Positions 10,260-20,261 of a stretch of DNA of 64,000 nucleotides are shown one piece after another. The notes beneath the pieces are model-generated. The model was not told where the DNA came from. It worked only from the letters and a program-made list of their open reading frames with translations, and did not search any database. This DNA comes from an uncultured Bacteroides sp. (lineage in GTDB: Bacteria > Bacteroidota > Bacteroidia > Bacteroidales > Bacteroidaceae). Location of the stretch: positions 1,435,946 through 1,499,945 of the forward strand of contig NZ_OY780936.1 in assembly GCF_963675905.1 (NCBI RefSeq). Direction: 5' to 3'. The position numbers were made by a program, and so were the translations under genes. Each line of letters opens with the position of its first letter. Position 1 is the stretch's first letter.

Positions 10260-11924
10260 ATGTGTGGAATTGTAGGAATATTCAATATACAAACGCAGAG
10301 CGAGATATTACGTGCTAAAGCCTTAAAAATGGCTCAGAAAATTCGCCATCGAGGTCCCGACTGGAGTGGCATTTATTGTGGTGGCTCAGCTATTCTGGCT
10401 CATGAACGCCTTTCTATCGTTGACCCCCAATCCGGAGGTCAACCACTATATTCTTCAGATGGCAAGGTTGTACTTGCCGTAAATGGAGAAATATATAATC
10501 ATCGTGATATTCGCAAAGAGTTTGAAGGAGAATACCAATTCCAGACAGGTTCCGACTGCGAAGTAATTTTAGCTCTATATCGCAAAAAGGGAATTAATTT
10601 TCTAGAAGACCTTAGCGGTATATTCGCTTTTGCATTATATGACTCTGAAAAAGATGAATATCTCATTGCACGTGACCCTATTGGAGTAATTCCATTGTAT
10701 ATTGGTCACGACAAAGATGGAAAACTTTATATTGCAAGTGAGCTTAAATCTCTCGAAGGTTTCTGTGATAGCTACGAGCCTTTCCTTCCAGGACACTATT
10801 TTTACAGCAAGGAAGGTGTAATGAAACGTTGGTATACTCGCGACTGGATGGAATATGATACAGTTAAGAACAACAATGCATATAGCTCAGATGTACATGA
10901 CTCTCTTGAAGATGCTGTACAACGTCAGCTAATGAGTGATGTACCTTACGGCGTTCTACTTTCAGGTGGTTTGGACTCATCAGTAATTTCTGCCGTTGCA
11001 AAGAAATATGCAGCTAAACGAGTGGAAACTGATGGCAAATCAGAAGCATGGTGGCCACAACTTCACTCCTTTGCCGTTGGTTTGAAAGACGCTCCGGACT
11101 TGATTAAAGCAAGAGAGGTTGCAGACCATATCGGAACTATTCACCATGAAATTAATTATACTGTACAAGAAGGACTGGATGCCATCAGAGATGTAATCTA
11201 CTTCATCGAAACTTACGATGTAACAACAGTAAGAGCTTCTACTCCAATGTACTTGCTTGCCCGCGTTATTAAATCCATGGGTATAAAGATGGTTCTATCT
11301 GGCGAAGGAGCCGACGAAATATTTGGCGGTTACCTTTACTTTCATAAAGCGCCAAATGCTAAAGCATTCCATGAAGAAACAGTGCGAAAAATAAGCAAGT
11401 TGCACTTGTACGATTGTCTTCGTGCAAACAAATCACTGTCAGCATGGGGTGTTGAAGGAAGAGTTCCTTTCCTTGATAAAGAATTCCTGGATGTTGCCAT
11501 GAGACTTAATCCTGAAGCTAAGATGGCACCGGGAAAAACTATTGAGAAAAAGATTTTGCGCGAAGCTTTCGCCGACATGCTACCAGCAAGTGTAGCATGG
11601 AGACAAAAGGAACAATTTAGTGATGGTGTGGGATATAACTGGATTGATTCACTGAAAGCTTTAACTTCAGAACGTGTAAGTGATGAAGAGATGGCACATG
11701 CAGCAGAACGTTTCCCAATCAACCCTCCGATGAATAAGGAAGAGTATTATTATCGCAGCATCTTTGAAGAACATTTTCCAAGTGAAAGTGCAGCAAAATG
11801 CGTTCCTTCGGTTCCATCTGTTGCATGTAGCACACCTGAAGCATTAGCATGGGATGAATCATTCAAAAACATGAATGACCCAAGTGGACGTGCAGTAAAG
11901 GGCGTACACGACGAAAGTTATTAA
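10260..11924 (+). CDS. asnB: asparagine synthase B, glutamine-hydrolysing
   Basis: AsnB converts aspartate, ATP and glutamine into asparagine, AMP, PPi and glutamate. It starts MCGIVGIFNI with the N-terminal nucleophile Cys2. The glutaminase domain includes VNGEIYNH. The ATP-pyrophosphatase loop SGGLDSS is at about residues 235-241, and the synthase domain has LSGEGADEIFGGY. The length of 554 aa matches the E. coli AsnB type. It lies 11 bp after gltD and ends at a strong hairpin terminator, so it is the last gene of the gltB-gltD-asnB unit. It ties ammonia assimilation to amide storage and protein synthesis. Confidence 0.96.
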   Translation: MCGIVGIFNIQTQSEILRAKALKMAQKIRHRGPDWSGIYCGGSAILAHERLSIVDPQSGGQPLYSSDGKVVLAVNGEIYNHRDIRKEFEGEYQFQTGSDCEVILALYRKKGINFLEDLSGIFAFALYDSEKDEYLIARDPIGVIPLYIGHDKDGKLYIASELKSLEGFCDSYEPFLPGHYFYSKEGVMKRWYTRDWMEYDTVKNNNAYSSDVHDSLEDAVQRQLMSDVPYGVLLSGGLDSSVISAVAKKYAAKRVETDGKSEAWWPQLHSFAVGLKDAPDLIKAREVADHIGTIHHEINYTVQEGLDAIRDVIYFIETYDVTTVRASTPMYLLARVIKSMGIKMVLSGEGADEIFGGYLYFHKAPNAKAFHEETVRKISKLHLYDCLRANKSLSAWGVEGRVPFLDKEFLDVAMRLNPEAKMAPGKTIEKKILREAFADMLPASVAWRQKEQFSDGVGYNWIDSLKALTSERVSDEEMAHAAERFPINPPMNKEEYYYRSIFEEHFPSESAAKCVPSVPSVACSTPEALAWDESFKNMNDPSGRAVKGVHDESY

Positions 11925-11945
11925 TCATCCTGTAATATTAAAAAC

Positions 11946-11993
11946 AAAAGAAGGCACTTTTAAATATTTAAAAGTGCCTTCTTTTATTTTTTT
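11946..11993 (+). terminator. intrinsic terminator after asnB
   Basis: The arms AAAAGAAGGCACTTTTAAA and its complement form an almost perfect stem with a minimal loop, followed by a T-rich tail. This closes the gltB-gltD-asnB operon. Confidence 0.9.
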
Positions 11994-12041
11994 CAACGGA
12001 TCTTTTTATCTTTACAACCTTAAAAACTAATCAATAACATT

Positions 12042-12812
12042 ATGAAATTTAAAAAACTTATCTTATTGGGGATTCTCCTCTCTACATTTGGGACAGTAAG
12101 TTCTAAAACAAAAGTGATAGCTCACCGGGGATTCTGGAACACTGAAGGTTCTGCACAAAATTCAATTGCAGCATTGACCAAAGCAAACGAAATCAAGGTT
12201 TATGGATCAGAATTTGATGTTTGGCTATCTTCTGATGGAGTTCCAGTTATAAACCACAATGCTACAACTGACGACCATCATCTTATAATTGAAAAAACTC
12301 CGATTGCAGAGCTTAAAAAAGAGAAATTGGCAAATGGGGAATATCTGCCGACTCTTGAAGAATATCTTTTAAAAGGAAAACAGTGCAAAAACATAAAATT
12401 GATTGTTGAATTAAAACCACATAGTAGCAAAGAAAGAGAAGATTCACTTACTGCAATAGTGCTAGATATGGTCAAAAAACTGAAGTTGAAAAAGAAAGTT
12501 GAATATATTTCTTTTAGTTTGAATACAGTAAAAGAAATAATTCGCTTAGATTCTAAAGCAAAGGTTTCATACTTAACAGCAGATCTTCCACCAAAAGAAC
12601 TTAAAAAAATTGGATGTGTAGGTTTAGATTATAACCTGAATGCAATGATTAAAAACGAAAACTGGTTTTCAGAAGCAAAAAAAGTTGGGATAAAAATCAA
12701 TGTTTGGACAGTAAACAAAGAAGAAGATATGCATTATCTTATAAAAAAAGGTGCTGATTTCATTACAACTAACGAACCTCAGTTAGCTAAAGAGTTAACA
12801 AACAACAAATAG
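12042..12812 (+). CDS. secreted glycerophosphodiester phosphodiesterase family protein
   Basis: This 256-aa protein has a Sec signal peptide (MKFKKLILLGILLSTFGTVSS, then a cut near residue 21) and a GDPD-type TIM barrel. The start motif AHRGF (about residues 28-32) is followed by SEFDVWLSSDGVPVINHN, which carries the acidic metal ligands and catalytic His. NVWTVNKEEDM and FITTNEP are the usual C-terminal motifs. It should hydrolyse glycerophosphodiesters from phospholipid breakdown to glycerol-3-phosphate plus an alcohol, in the periplasm. It stands alone between a terminator and dapF and has no obvious link to its neighbours. Confidence 0.85.
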   Translation: MKFKKLILLGILLSTFGTVSSKTKVIAHRGFWNTEGSAQNSIAALTKANEIKVYGSEFDVWLSSDGVPVINHNATTDDHHLIIEKTPIAELKKEKLANGEYLPTLEEYLLKGKQCKNIKLIVELKPHSSKEREDSLTAIVLDMVKKLKLKKKVEYISFSLNTVKEIIRLDSKAKVSYLTADLPPKELKKIGCVGLDYNLNAMIKNENWFSEAKKVGIKINVWTVNKEEDMHYLIKKGADFITTNEPQLAKELTNNK

Positions 12813-13171
12813 CATAATATCATAATTATCAATATGGTTATATCAAAATAAAACCAAAATCATATAATTAAATAACAAAATGATTTATCTAGATAGTTGT
12901 ATTTTATATCCTTTTGTTCCATTATTGCCTTATAAAACTGCATATTTAAATAAAAAGGATTAATAACAAAATAACAATTCTAACAATATTATAAAATAGC
13001 ACTAACAATAATAATAAATTCATTATTTTTTCACCAATATTGGTATTAATTGTTATTTAATCAAAATTAATTAGATATTCGACATTCTTTAATAGCATAA
13101 TAAAACAATATGTCGTATATTTGCATCTATAAAAGACAAAAGGAAATAATGAAGCAAAATTTTAATGCAAA
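12813..13171. other. AT-rich intergenic region with dapF promoter
   Basis: These 359 bp carry no convincing ORF. The left two thirds are very AT-rich with many A and T runs and no clear hairpin terminator for the preceding gene. The only signal I can name is the -7 element TATATTTG at 13116-13123, which lies 48 bp before dapF. Confidence 0.5.
13116..13123 (+). promoter_or_regulatory. -7 element of the dapF-dapL promoter
   Basis: TATATTTG matches the Bacteroides TAnnTTTG consensus. A weak TTT-containing -33 candidate lies 24-28 bp upstream, near 13088-13092. It would drive dapF, dapL and perhaps glnN. Confidence 0.5.
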
Positions 13172-14011
13172 ATGACAAACTTAATTAAATTTACCAAGAT
13201 GCACGGTGCGGGTAATGACTATATATATGTCAATACATTAAAATACCCCATTGAACATCCTGAAGATTTAGCAATAAAATGGAGTAAATATCATACAGGC
13301 ATTGGATCTGATGGATTGGTTCTTATCGGAAAATCTCCAATTGCAGATTTCAGTATGCGCATCTTTAATGCAGACGGTTCTGAAGCTATGATGTGCGGAA
13401 ATGCATCCCGCTGTATTGGTAAATATCTATATGATAATAAAATAACAGATAAAGAAGACATTACTCTAGATACTCTTTCTGGAATCAAGCATTTACATCT
13501 TACTATATCCGAAGATAAAGTATCAAAAGTTACTGTTGACATGGGTTCTCCTAAATTAGAAGAAGTTTTAGTTAATGGAAAGTCTGAAAATTTGGTTTCA
13601 ACGGAAATTACAGTAAATAATCAAACGTATAAAGCGACTGCTATTTCAATGGGAAATCCTCATTTGGTAATCTACATTGATGATATAGAAAAAATAGATC
13701 TTCCTGTTATTGGGCCAATTTTGGAACGTCACCCATTTTTTCCAAATAGAGTAAATGTAGAATTTGCTCAGAAGATAGATAATAAAACTGTAAGAATGAG
13801 AGTTTGGGAACGTGGTTCCGGAATTACCATGGCATGCGGAACTGGTGCATGTGCAACAGCCGTTGCCGGTTCTATTATAGGGCAGACTGAACGTGATGTT
13901 GAGATCATTATGGATGGAGGTAGCCTGAACATAAAATGGGAAGAACAAACTGATAGAGTTTATATGACAGGTGATGCTGTCACTGTTTTTGAAGGTGAAA
14001 TAGCACTATAA
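13172..14011 (+). CDS. dapF: diaminopimelate epimerase
   Basis: DapF interconverts LL- and meso-diaminopimelate, the last step before peptidoglycan and lysine. The two catalytic cysteines are present: Cys75 in MMCGNASRC and Cys222 in ACGTGACAT. The N-terminal [12 protein letters not shown] is typical. The length of 279 aa is normal. The start ATG was chosen because the sequence [12 protein letters not shown] aligns with the family N-terminus. It is followed 29 bp later by dapL, whose product is the substrate of this enzyme, so the two genes form a functional pair. Confidence 0.96.
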   Translation: MTNLIKFTKMHGAGNDYIYVNTLKYPIEHPEDLAIKWSKYHTGIGSDGLVLIGKSPIADFSMRIFNADGSEAMMCGNASRCIGKYLYDNKITDKEDITLDTLSGIKHLHLTISEDKVSKVTVDMGSPKLEEVLVNGKSENLVSTEITVNNQTYKATAISMGNPHLVIYIDDIEKIDLPVIGPILERHPFFPNRVNVEFAQKIDNKTVRMRVWERGSGITMACGTGACATAVAGSIIGQTERDVEIIMDGGSLNIKWEEQTDRVYMTGDAVTVFEGEIAL

Positions 14012-14040
14012 TCGCAAAAACTTAAAGCAACAAATAGATT

Positions 14041-15270
14041 ATGGCATTAGTAAATGAAAATTTTTTAAAACTACCGGGTAGTTATCTTTTCTCGGACATT
14101 GCTAAGAAAGTAAATACATTTAAAGTTACTCATCCCAAACAAGATGTAATTCGTCTGGGTATTGGTGATGTTACTCAGCCATTGCCCGATGCAGTAATAA
14201 AAGCTATGCATAAAGCTGTAGAAGAAATGGCTTCAAAAGACACTTTTCGTGGATACGGACCTGAGCAAGGTTATAACTTCTTAATTGAAACAATTATTAA
14301 GAATGATTATGCAACCAGAGGTATCAGTCTAGATCCTAGCGAAGTCTTTATTAATGATGGAGCAAAAAGTGATACCGGAAACATTGGAGATATTCTTCGC
14401 CACGATAATAGTGTTGGTATAACCGATCCTGTTTATCCTGTATACATTGATTCTAATGTTATGGCTGGCCGTGCAGGAGACTTAATTGATGGCAAATGGA
14501 GTAATCTGGTCTATATTCCTTGCTTGAGCGAGAATAATTTCATTCCGCAAATTCCTGACAGAAGAATTGATATGCTATATCTATGCTATCCAAATAACCC
14601 AACAGGAACTACTCTTACTAAAGAGGAATTAAAAAAATGGGTTAATTATGCATTGGAAAATGACACATTGATTTTGTATGATGCTGCTTACGAAGCATAT
14701 ATTCAGGAACCAGATGTTCCACATTCTATTTATGAAATTAAAGGTGCAAAGAAAGTTGCAATAGAATTCAGAAGCTTTTCTAAAACAGCCGGATTTACTG
14801 GTGTAAGATGTGGATATACCGTTGTTCCAAAAGAATTGAACGCAATAACACTAGACGGTGAGAAGGTTTCTTTAAACAAATTATGGAACAGACGTCAGTG
14901 TACTAAGTTTAACGGAACATCCTATATAACTCAAAGAGCTGCTGAAGCTATATATACTCCAGAAGGTAAAGAACAAGTTAAGGAAATAGTCAGTTATTAT
15001 ATGAACAATGCCAAAATTATGAAAGAAGGTATTGAATCTACAGGACTGAAAGTATTCGGAGGTGTAAATGCTCCTTATCTCTGGGTTAAAACACCAAATG
15101 GAATGCCTTCATGGAAGTTCTTCGAACAGTTATTGTATGAAGCAAATATTGTTGGAACTCCAGGAGTTGGATTTGGACCAAGCGGAGAAGGTTATATTCG
15201 CTTAACAGCTTTTGGTGCACGCGAAGATTGCGTAGAAGCAATGAGAAGATTAAAAAATTGGATAAAATAA
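14041..15270 (+). CDS. dapL: LL-diaminopimelate aminotransferase
   Basis: DapL makes LL-diaminopimelate directly from tetrahydrodipicolinate and glutamate, bypassing the succinylase or acetylase branch. It is a class I/II PLP aminotransferase of 409 aa, the usual length. The PLP lysine is Lys248 in [15 protein letters not shown], and [10 protein letters not shown] is the cofactor-site motif. Glutamate is the amino donor, which links it to the neighbouring GOGAT and glutamine synthetase genes. It sits between dapF and glnN with short gaps (29 and 38 bp), suggesting one transcript. Confidence 0.95.
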   Translation: MALVNENFLKLPGSYLFSDIAKKVNTFKVTHPKQDVIRLGIGDVTQPLPDAVIKAMHKAVEEMASKDTFRGYGPEQGYNFLIETIIKNDYATRGISLDPSEVFINDGAKSDTGNIGDILRHDNSVGITDPVYPVYIDSNVMAGRAGDLIDGKWSNLVYIPCLSENNFIPQIPDRRIDMLYLCYPNNPTGTTLTKEELKKWVNYALENDTLILYDAAYEAYIQEPDVPHSIYEIKGAKKVAIEFRSFSKTAGFTGVRCGYTVVPKELNAITLDGEKVSLNKLWNRRQCTKFNGTSYITQRAAEAIYTPEGKEQVKEIVSYYMNNAKIMKEGIESTGLKVFGGVNAPYLWVKTPNGMPSWKFFEQLLYEANIVGTPGVGFGPSGEGYIRLTAFGAREDCVEAMRRLKNWIK

Positions 15271-15308
15271 TTTAGAACTCAAATATCATTAAATAAAATT
15301 TAGGTAGT

Positions 15309-17498
15309 ATGTCAGATCTAAGATTCAGAGTAGTAGAGACAGCTTTTAAAAAGAAAGCTATAGAAGTTCCAGCTCCAGAGGAGAGACCTTCTGAATATTT
15401 TGGTAAGTATGTGTTTAACAAAGCAAAAATGTTTAAGTATCTTCCAACCAAGGTATACCAGTCATTGATGGATGCAATGGATAATGGTACTCCACTAAAC
15501 CGGGATATTGCTAATGCTGTTGCTGCAGGAATGCAAAAATGGGCAATAGAAATGGGAGCTACACACTATACTCACTGGTTTCATCCATTAACAGAAGGAA
15601 CTGCTGAAAAGCACGACGCTTTCGTTGAACACGATGGAAAAGGTGGTATGATTGAAGAATTTAGCGGCAAACTACTTATTCAACAAGAACCAGATGCTTC
15701 CAGCTTCCCAAGCGGTGGTATCCGTAACACATTCGAAGCTCGTGGATATTCAGCATGGGATCCTTCATCTCCTGCATTTATTGTTGGCGACACATTGTGT
15801 ATCCCTACAATCTTCATCGCATACACTGGCGAATCATTAGACTACAAAGCTCCTCTTTTAAAAGCTTTGCAGGCAGTAAACAAAGCTGCTGTTGACGTAG
15901 TTAATTACTTTAACCCAGAAGTTAAAAAAGTTATTTGTAATTTAGGTTGGGAACAAGAATATTTCCTTGTAGACGAAGGTCTTTATGCAGCTCGTCCAGA
16001 CCTACTTTTAACAGGTCGTACTTTGATGGGACACGAAAGTTCTAAAAACCAACAGTTAGAAGACCACTATTTCGGTGCAATTCCTACTCGTGTTACAGCT
16101 TTCATGACAGACCTTGAAATTGAAAGTTTAAAATTAGGTATTCCTGTTAAGACTCGTCACAACGAAGTTGCTCCTAATCAGTTTGAGCTTGCTCCTATCT
16201 TTGAGGAATGTAACTTGGCAAACGATCACAACTTGCTAGTAATGGCTTTGATGCGTAAATTGGCTCGTCGCCACGGATTCCGTGTTTTATTACACGAAAA
16301 ACCATTCAAAGGTATTAACGGATCAGGTAAACACAACAACTGGTCATTAGGAACTGATACTGGTATCTTATTATTAGGACCAGGTAAAACATCTGAAGAA
16401 AATCTTCGTTTTGTTACTTTCGTAGCAAACGTTTTGATGGCAGTATATCGTCATAACGGATTATTGAAAGCTAGTATTTCTTCAGCAACTAACGCTCACC
16501 GTTTAGGAGCAAATGAAGCACCTCCTGCTATTATTTCTTCTTTCTTAGGAAAACAGTTATCACAGGTTCTGAAACATTTAGCTGAAAGTACTAAAGACGA
16601 TTTAGTAAGCCTTAGCGGCAAACAAGGTATGAAGCTGGATATTCCACAGATTCCAGAATTGCTTATTGACAATACAGACCGTAACCGTACTTCTCCTTTC
16701 GCCTTTACAGGTAACCGTTTCGAGTTCCGTGCTGTAGGTTCTGAAGCAAACTGTGCATCTGCAATGATTGCACTTAATGCTGCTGTTGCTGAACAATTAG
16801 TTATTTTCAAGAAAGAAGTTGATGCTCTTATTGAAAAAGGCGAGCCTAAGATTTCTGCTATTCTTGAAATCGTTCGTAAATATATTATTGAAAGTAAAGC
16901 AATCCACTTCGACGGAAATGGTTATAGCGACGAATGGAAAGAAGAAGCAATGAAACGTGGTTTGGACTGCGAAACAAGCGTGCCAGTTATCTTTGACAAT
17001 TACCTGAATGAAAGCAGCATTAAAATGTTCGAAGATACAGGTGTAATGACTAAAGTAGAATTGGAAGCACGTAACGAAGTTAAATGGGAAACTTACACTA
17101 AGAAGATTCAAATTGAAGCTCGTGTGTTAGGTGACTTAGCCATGAACCACATTATTCCAATGGCAACAAAATATCAGTCACAACTGATTGACAATGTATA
17201 TAAAATGAAAGACCTGTTCCCAGGAGAAAAAGCAAATACACTTTCTGCTAAGAACCTTGAAATCATTGAAGACATTGCTAAGAGAACAATCTTCATCAAA
17301 GAAAAAGTTGATGAAATGATTGAAACTCGTAAGGTGGCTAATATTATTGAAGAAGAACGTGAAAAAGCTATTGCATACCACGATAAAATCGTTCCTATGC
17401 TAGAAGAAATCCGTTACCATATTGACAAATTAGAATTAATAGTCGATGACCAATTATGGACATTGCCTAAATATAGAGAATTGTTATTCATTAGATAA
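15309..17498 (+). CDS. glnN: glutamine synthetase type III
   Basis: This is the large GSIII form of glutamine synthetase found in Bacteroides and cyanobacteria, 729 aa long. It condenses glutamate, ammonia and ATP into glutamine. Family motifs seen include GWEQEYFLVD, the substrate-site segment NEVAPNQFELAP, the ATP-site segment GINGSGKHNNWSLGTD, and TGNRFEFRAVGS near residue 460. The enzyme is expected to be a dodecamer. It lies 38 bp after dapL and ends at a hairpin terminator. Together with gltB and gltD it completes the GS-GOGAT cycle within 13 kb. Confidence 0.96.
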   Translation: MSDLRFRVVETAFKKKAIEVPAPEERPSEYFGKYVFNKAKMFKYLPTKVYQSLMDAMDNGTPLNRDIANAVAAGMQKWAIEMGATHYTHWFHPLTEGTAEKHDAFVEHDGKGGMIEEFSGKLLIQQEPDASSFPSGGIRNTFEARGYSAWDPSSPAFIVGDTLCIPTIFIAYTGESLDYKAPLLKALQAVNKAAVDVVNYFNPEVKKVICNLGWEQEYFLVDEGLYAARPDLLLTGRTLMGHESSKNQQLEDHYFGAIPTRVTAFMTDLEIESLKLGIPVKTRHNEVAPNQFELAPIFEECNLANDHNLLVMALMRKLARRHGFRVLLHEKPFKGINGSGKHNNWSLGTDTGILLLGPGKTSEENLRFVTFVANVLMAVYRHNGLLKASISSATNAHRLGANEAPPAIISSFLGKQLSQVLKHLAESTKDDLVSLSGKQGMKLDIPQIPELLIDNTDRNRTSPFAFTGNRFEFRAVGSEANCASAMIALNAAVAEQLVIFKKEVDALIEKGEPKISAILEIVRKYIIESKAIHFDGNGYSDEWKEEAMKRGLDCETSVPVIFDNYLNESSIKMFEDTGVMTKVELEARNEVKWETYTKKIQIEARVLGDLAMNHIIPMATKYQSQLIDNVYKMKDLFPGEKANTLSAKNLEIIEDIAKRTIFIKEKVDEMIETRKVANIIEEEREKAIAYHDKIVPMLEEIRYHIDKLELIVDDQLWTLPKYRELLFIR

Positions 17499-17545
17499 TT
17501 CTCAATAGAGTTATCTATTTCTTTTGTTGGTTGTTTTAAGTTTGC

Positions 17546-17585
17546 AAAAGGGGACGCTGTGAAGCATCCCCTTTTCATTTTTTTA
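17546..17585 (+). terminator. intrinsic terminator after glnN
   Basis: AAAGGGGACGC and GCATCCCCTTT pair with one mismatch, and a T-rich tail follows (ttttcattttttt). It separates glnN from the convergent response regulator gene, which ends at 17599. Confidence 0.85.
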
Positions 17586-17598
17586 AATCAGCTAAAAT

Positions 17599-18315
17599 CT
17601 ACTTTCCTAGAAAATTCTTTCCCATATATTGGTTAAAAGCATCTTTATATTGTTCGCCAATAGGTACGTATACCTGCCCTCCCATTATAATCCGACTTTT
17701 GGATATTTCTATGATTTTCTGCAAATTAATAATGTATGAACGATGCACTCTCATAAACTTGCCTGCAGGTAATCGTTCTTCCATAATTTTCATACTTAAA
17801 AGAGACATAATAGGCTTTTCCTGAACAAGATGAATACGTACATATTCACTCATACTTTCAATATAGATGATAGAGTCTACATCCAACCTTACTATTCTAT
17901 ATTCAGTTTTAACAAACAAATGTTTATCATCATCCATTTGTTTATGCGACAACATAAGCAGTTCGTGCTGCTGCTTTACTTTATTGACCGATTTAAGAAA
18001 ATCGTTATAACTGAACGGTTTCAATAAATAATCCAGAGCATCTACTTTAAACCCTTCAATGGCATATTCAGAATAAGCTGTAGTAAAAACAATCAGTGGT
18101 CTGTTTACCAAAGAACGCACAAAATCAAGCCCGTTTAAATCGGGCATATTAATATCAACAAACATTAAGTCAATATCATCATTTGAGATAGCCTCCATTG
18201 CTTCATAGGCACTACTACAAGATTTTATGAGTTCAAGAAACGGCACCTTATTTATGTAATTAGCAATTTGTGTAAGCGCCAGCGGTTCATCATCAACAGC
18301 AATACATCTTATCAT
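17599..18315 (-). CDS. LytTR-family response regulator
   Basis: This 238-aa protein has an N-terminal receiver domain (MIRCIAVDDEPLAL; phospho-acceptor Asp near residue 54 in FVDINMPDLNG; KPFSYNDFL) and a C-terminal LytTR DNA-binding domain (FVKTEYRIVRLDVDSIIYIE; FMRVHRSYIINL). It overlaps the sensor kinase gene by 4 bp, the normal arrangement for a LytS/LytTR pair. LytTR proteins bind imperfect direct repeats as transcription activators. The target is unknown. The adjacent DUF2490, DUF4956 and VTC genes on the same strand are the obvious candidates, but that is inference. Confidence 0.9.
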   Translation of the reverse strand: MIRCIAVDDEPLALTQIANYINKVPFLELIKSCSSAYEAMEAISNDDIDLMFVDINMPDLNGLDFVRSLVNRPLIVFTTAYSEYAIEGFKVDALDYLLKPFSYNDFLKSVNKVKQQHELLMLSHKQMDDDKHLFVKTEYRIVRLDVDSIIYIESMSEYVRIHLVQEKPIMSLLSMKIMEERLPAGKFMRVHRSYIINLQKIIEISKSRIIMGGQVYVPIGEQYKDAFNQYMGKNFLGK

Positions 18316-19499
18316 AATAATGGTATAATTAGTAATACACTAAATTCGTCAACTGTAGAATCAATCTTCAATGTATAATTGTCAGGATACAGCAGATTCA
18401 AACGTTTTCTCACGTTTTCCAGACCTATACCTTGTTCATTTTCATGAGATATTTGATCGCAGTTACTGTTTGTTACTAAACATTCAATATCTCTCTCATT
18501 TACCTGAAGACTAAAGTTTATATATGAATCCTTCCGATAACTGATGCCATGCTTAAATGCATTTTCAAGAAATGAAATAAACAGCAACGGAGGAATTTGT
18601 ACTGACGGAATAACTTCCGGAAGATAAAGTTTTATGTTCACCTTATCTATATACCTGAGCTTCATCAGTTCAATATAATTCTGAATAAAAAAAACTTCTT
18701 TCTCAAGACTGATAGTTGGCTGACTGGAATCATACAAAACATATCTCATCATTTTGGAGAGCCCTATAACTGTTTCTTTAGCCTTTTCTGTATCAATATC
18801 TATCAATGCATGAATATTATTAAGTGTATTCATGAAAAAATGAGGATTTATCTGATGCTTTAGATAAGCCAGTTCCGTTTCCAGATTGTGCTTTTCGAGC
18901 TCCTTTAATCTATGTGCATCTCTGATTGACTGGAATAGTAATTTTATAGCAATATTAAATCCAACAATAAGAATTGCAATTATAAAATTATTCATGAAAA
19001 ACCCTACAAAAGGCATACGCAAAAAGCTTTTCTGACGAGGGCCAAAAGGTTCCTTTTTATCTTTATCACCTGGAATATTACGGGGAACAGGCTGTGCAGC
19101 TTTATCACCCATAGAGTCCAGTGGCTTAAATTTATCATCATGAGGAAGCAGTGGCCCCGATTTCCATTCGTTTCTAGTCCACGGTTCCGGACCTTTATGC
19201 GGATTAAAAAAGCCATTAGGCAAAAAAGATGTTGCCAGACAAATAGTAACAACAACCGAAGCAAGATAAAGCCACCATTTCTTTTTAAAAAACAGTAGTG
19301 GCATGAGCAGGTAGTTATTCACAAGAAAAATTAAAAGGAAAGGAATCATCCCTTCCCAGATATGAAATATATCAAACCAGCTAAATGACGAATTTTGCTT
19401 ATAAACATCATCAATAAATGGTACTATAAGCAAAATCAACCAAATAACTACATAGATAAAATTCTCTAAAATCTGCTGTTTCTTTTCTGTGTTAATCAT
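18312..19499 (-). CDS. LytS-type sensor histidine kinase
   Basis: This 395-aa kinase has three N-terminal membrane segments, then a Pro- and charge-rich stretch of about 60 residues (from GPEPWTRNEWK to GDKDKKEPFGPRQK), and a fourth membrane segment (FFMNNFIIAILIVGFN). A His_kinase domain follows with HQINPHFFMNTLNNIHAL near residues 214-231, then an ATPase domain (ENAFKHGI; GIGLENVRKRL). The Pro-rich loop between membrane segments may be the sensing part. Its ATG start is supported by hydrophobic residues appearing soon after it. It is translationally coupled to the LytTR regulator. Confidence 0.88.
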   Translation of the reverse strand: MINTEKKQQILENFIYVVIWLILLIVPFIDDVYKQNSSFSWFDIFHIWEGMIPFLLIFLVNNYLLMPLLFFKKKWWLYLASVVVTICLATSFLPNGFFNPHKGPEPWTRNEWKSGPLLPHDDKFKPLDSMGDKAAQPVPRNIPGDKDKKEPFGPRQKSFLRMPFVGFFMNNFIIAILIVGFNIAIKLLFQSIRDAHRLKELEKHNLETELAYLKHQINPHFFMNTLNNIHALIDIDTEKAKETVIGLSKMMRYVLYDSSQPTISLEKEVFFIQNYIELMKLRYIDKVNIKLYLPEVIPSVQIPPLLFISFLENAFKHGISYRKDSYINFSLQVNERDIECLVTNSNCDQISHENEQGIGLENVRKRLNLLYPDNYTLKIDSTVDEFSVLLIIPLL

Positions 19500-19566
19500 G
19501 TTATAACATGTTATTATAACAAATATACAACTTTAATATTACTCCTAATCACAATCATTGGATTAA

Positions 19567-20244
19567 CTAAAACTTATGCGAGTAACCAATACCTATAATA
19601 TGACTATTGGTTTCATCCTCATCTTCGTCAAAGTTTACGTATTTATAATATAAATCCAATGAATTCTTATTATTGATTTTATATTTCGTTCCCAAAATAA
19701 ATCCAATTTTATCTAATCCATTCCCGGTTTTATTATTGAGTGAATTATAAAACTCACAAGACGTGTATGGCTCAAAACTAGAGTCTTTTATATTATAGCT
19801 AAGACCAACCTTACTACGAATATACTGTTTCGGATTAGCTCTTGTCGACATTTCAGATACACCTTGTCGGTAAGTGCTTTGAAACCTTTCACGCAAAGAA
19901 ATGGTAAAACGATTAAATTCATAACTTCCTTGAACGAAGAAATAATAACGATGTCTTATTTCCCAATCCTTAGTGGGATGATTATAATTAATTAAATTAT
20001 ATGCTCCACCAGCTTTTAAATAAGGGCAGAACTTGTAAGAGAGTTGTAAAGCTGTAGAAAAGCGATCTATTTCATTAAGATTATCCCGGAGACGAAACTC
20101 TTCCTCTAATGACACTTCCAGCTTAGGAACAATCTTCTTTGTTACTTCCACACTGGTATACATACCCAAATCATCGCTTTGTGCAAAAGAAAGTGTACTA
20201 CCAAGCAAAGTAGCAAACAAACATGCTATTCTTACTATTTTCAT
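19567..20244 (-). CDS. DUF2490 outer-membrane beta-barrel protein
   Basis: This 225-aa protein has a signal peptide ending in FAQS (MKIVRIACLFATLLGSTLSFAQS). The rest is made of alternating aromatic and polar strands and ends in GIGYSHKF, with the terminal Phe expected of an outer-membrane barrel. The pattern fits DUF2490. Its function is unknown. It starts 17 bp after the DUF4956 gene, so it belongs to the VTC-DUF4956 unit. It may act as a channel or an outer-membrane partner of that module (inference). Confidence 0.7.
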   Translation of the reverse strand: MKIVRIACLFATLLGSTLSFAQSDDLGMYTSVEVTKKIVPKLEVSLEEEFRLRDNLNEIDRFSTALQLSYKFCPYLKAGGAYNLINYNHPTKDWEIRHRYYFFVQGSYEFNRFTISLRERFQSTYRQGVSEMSTRANPKQYIRSKVGLSYNIKDSSFEPYTSCEFYNSLNNKTGNGLDKIGFILGTKYKINNKNSLDLYYKYVNFDEDEDETNSHIIGIGYSHKF

Positions 20245-20261
20245 ATATTACTATATTTATA

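Noticed and set aside
16496-17381. Several ORFs antisense to glnN
   Set aside because: They are shadows of a strongly conserved gene with regular codon use, with no start signals of their own.
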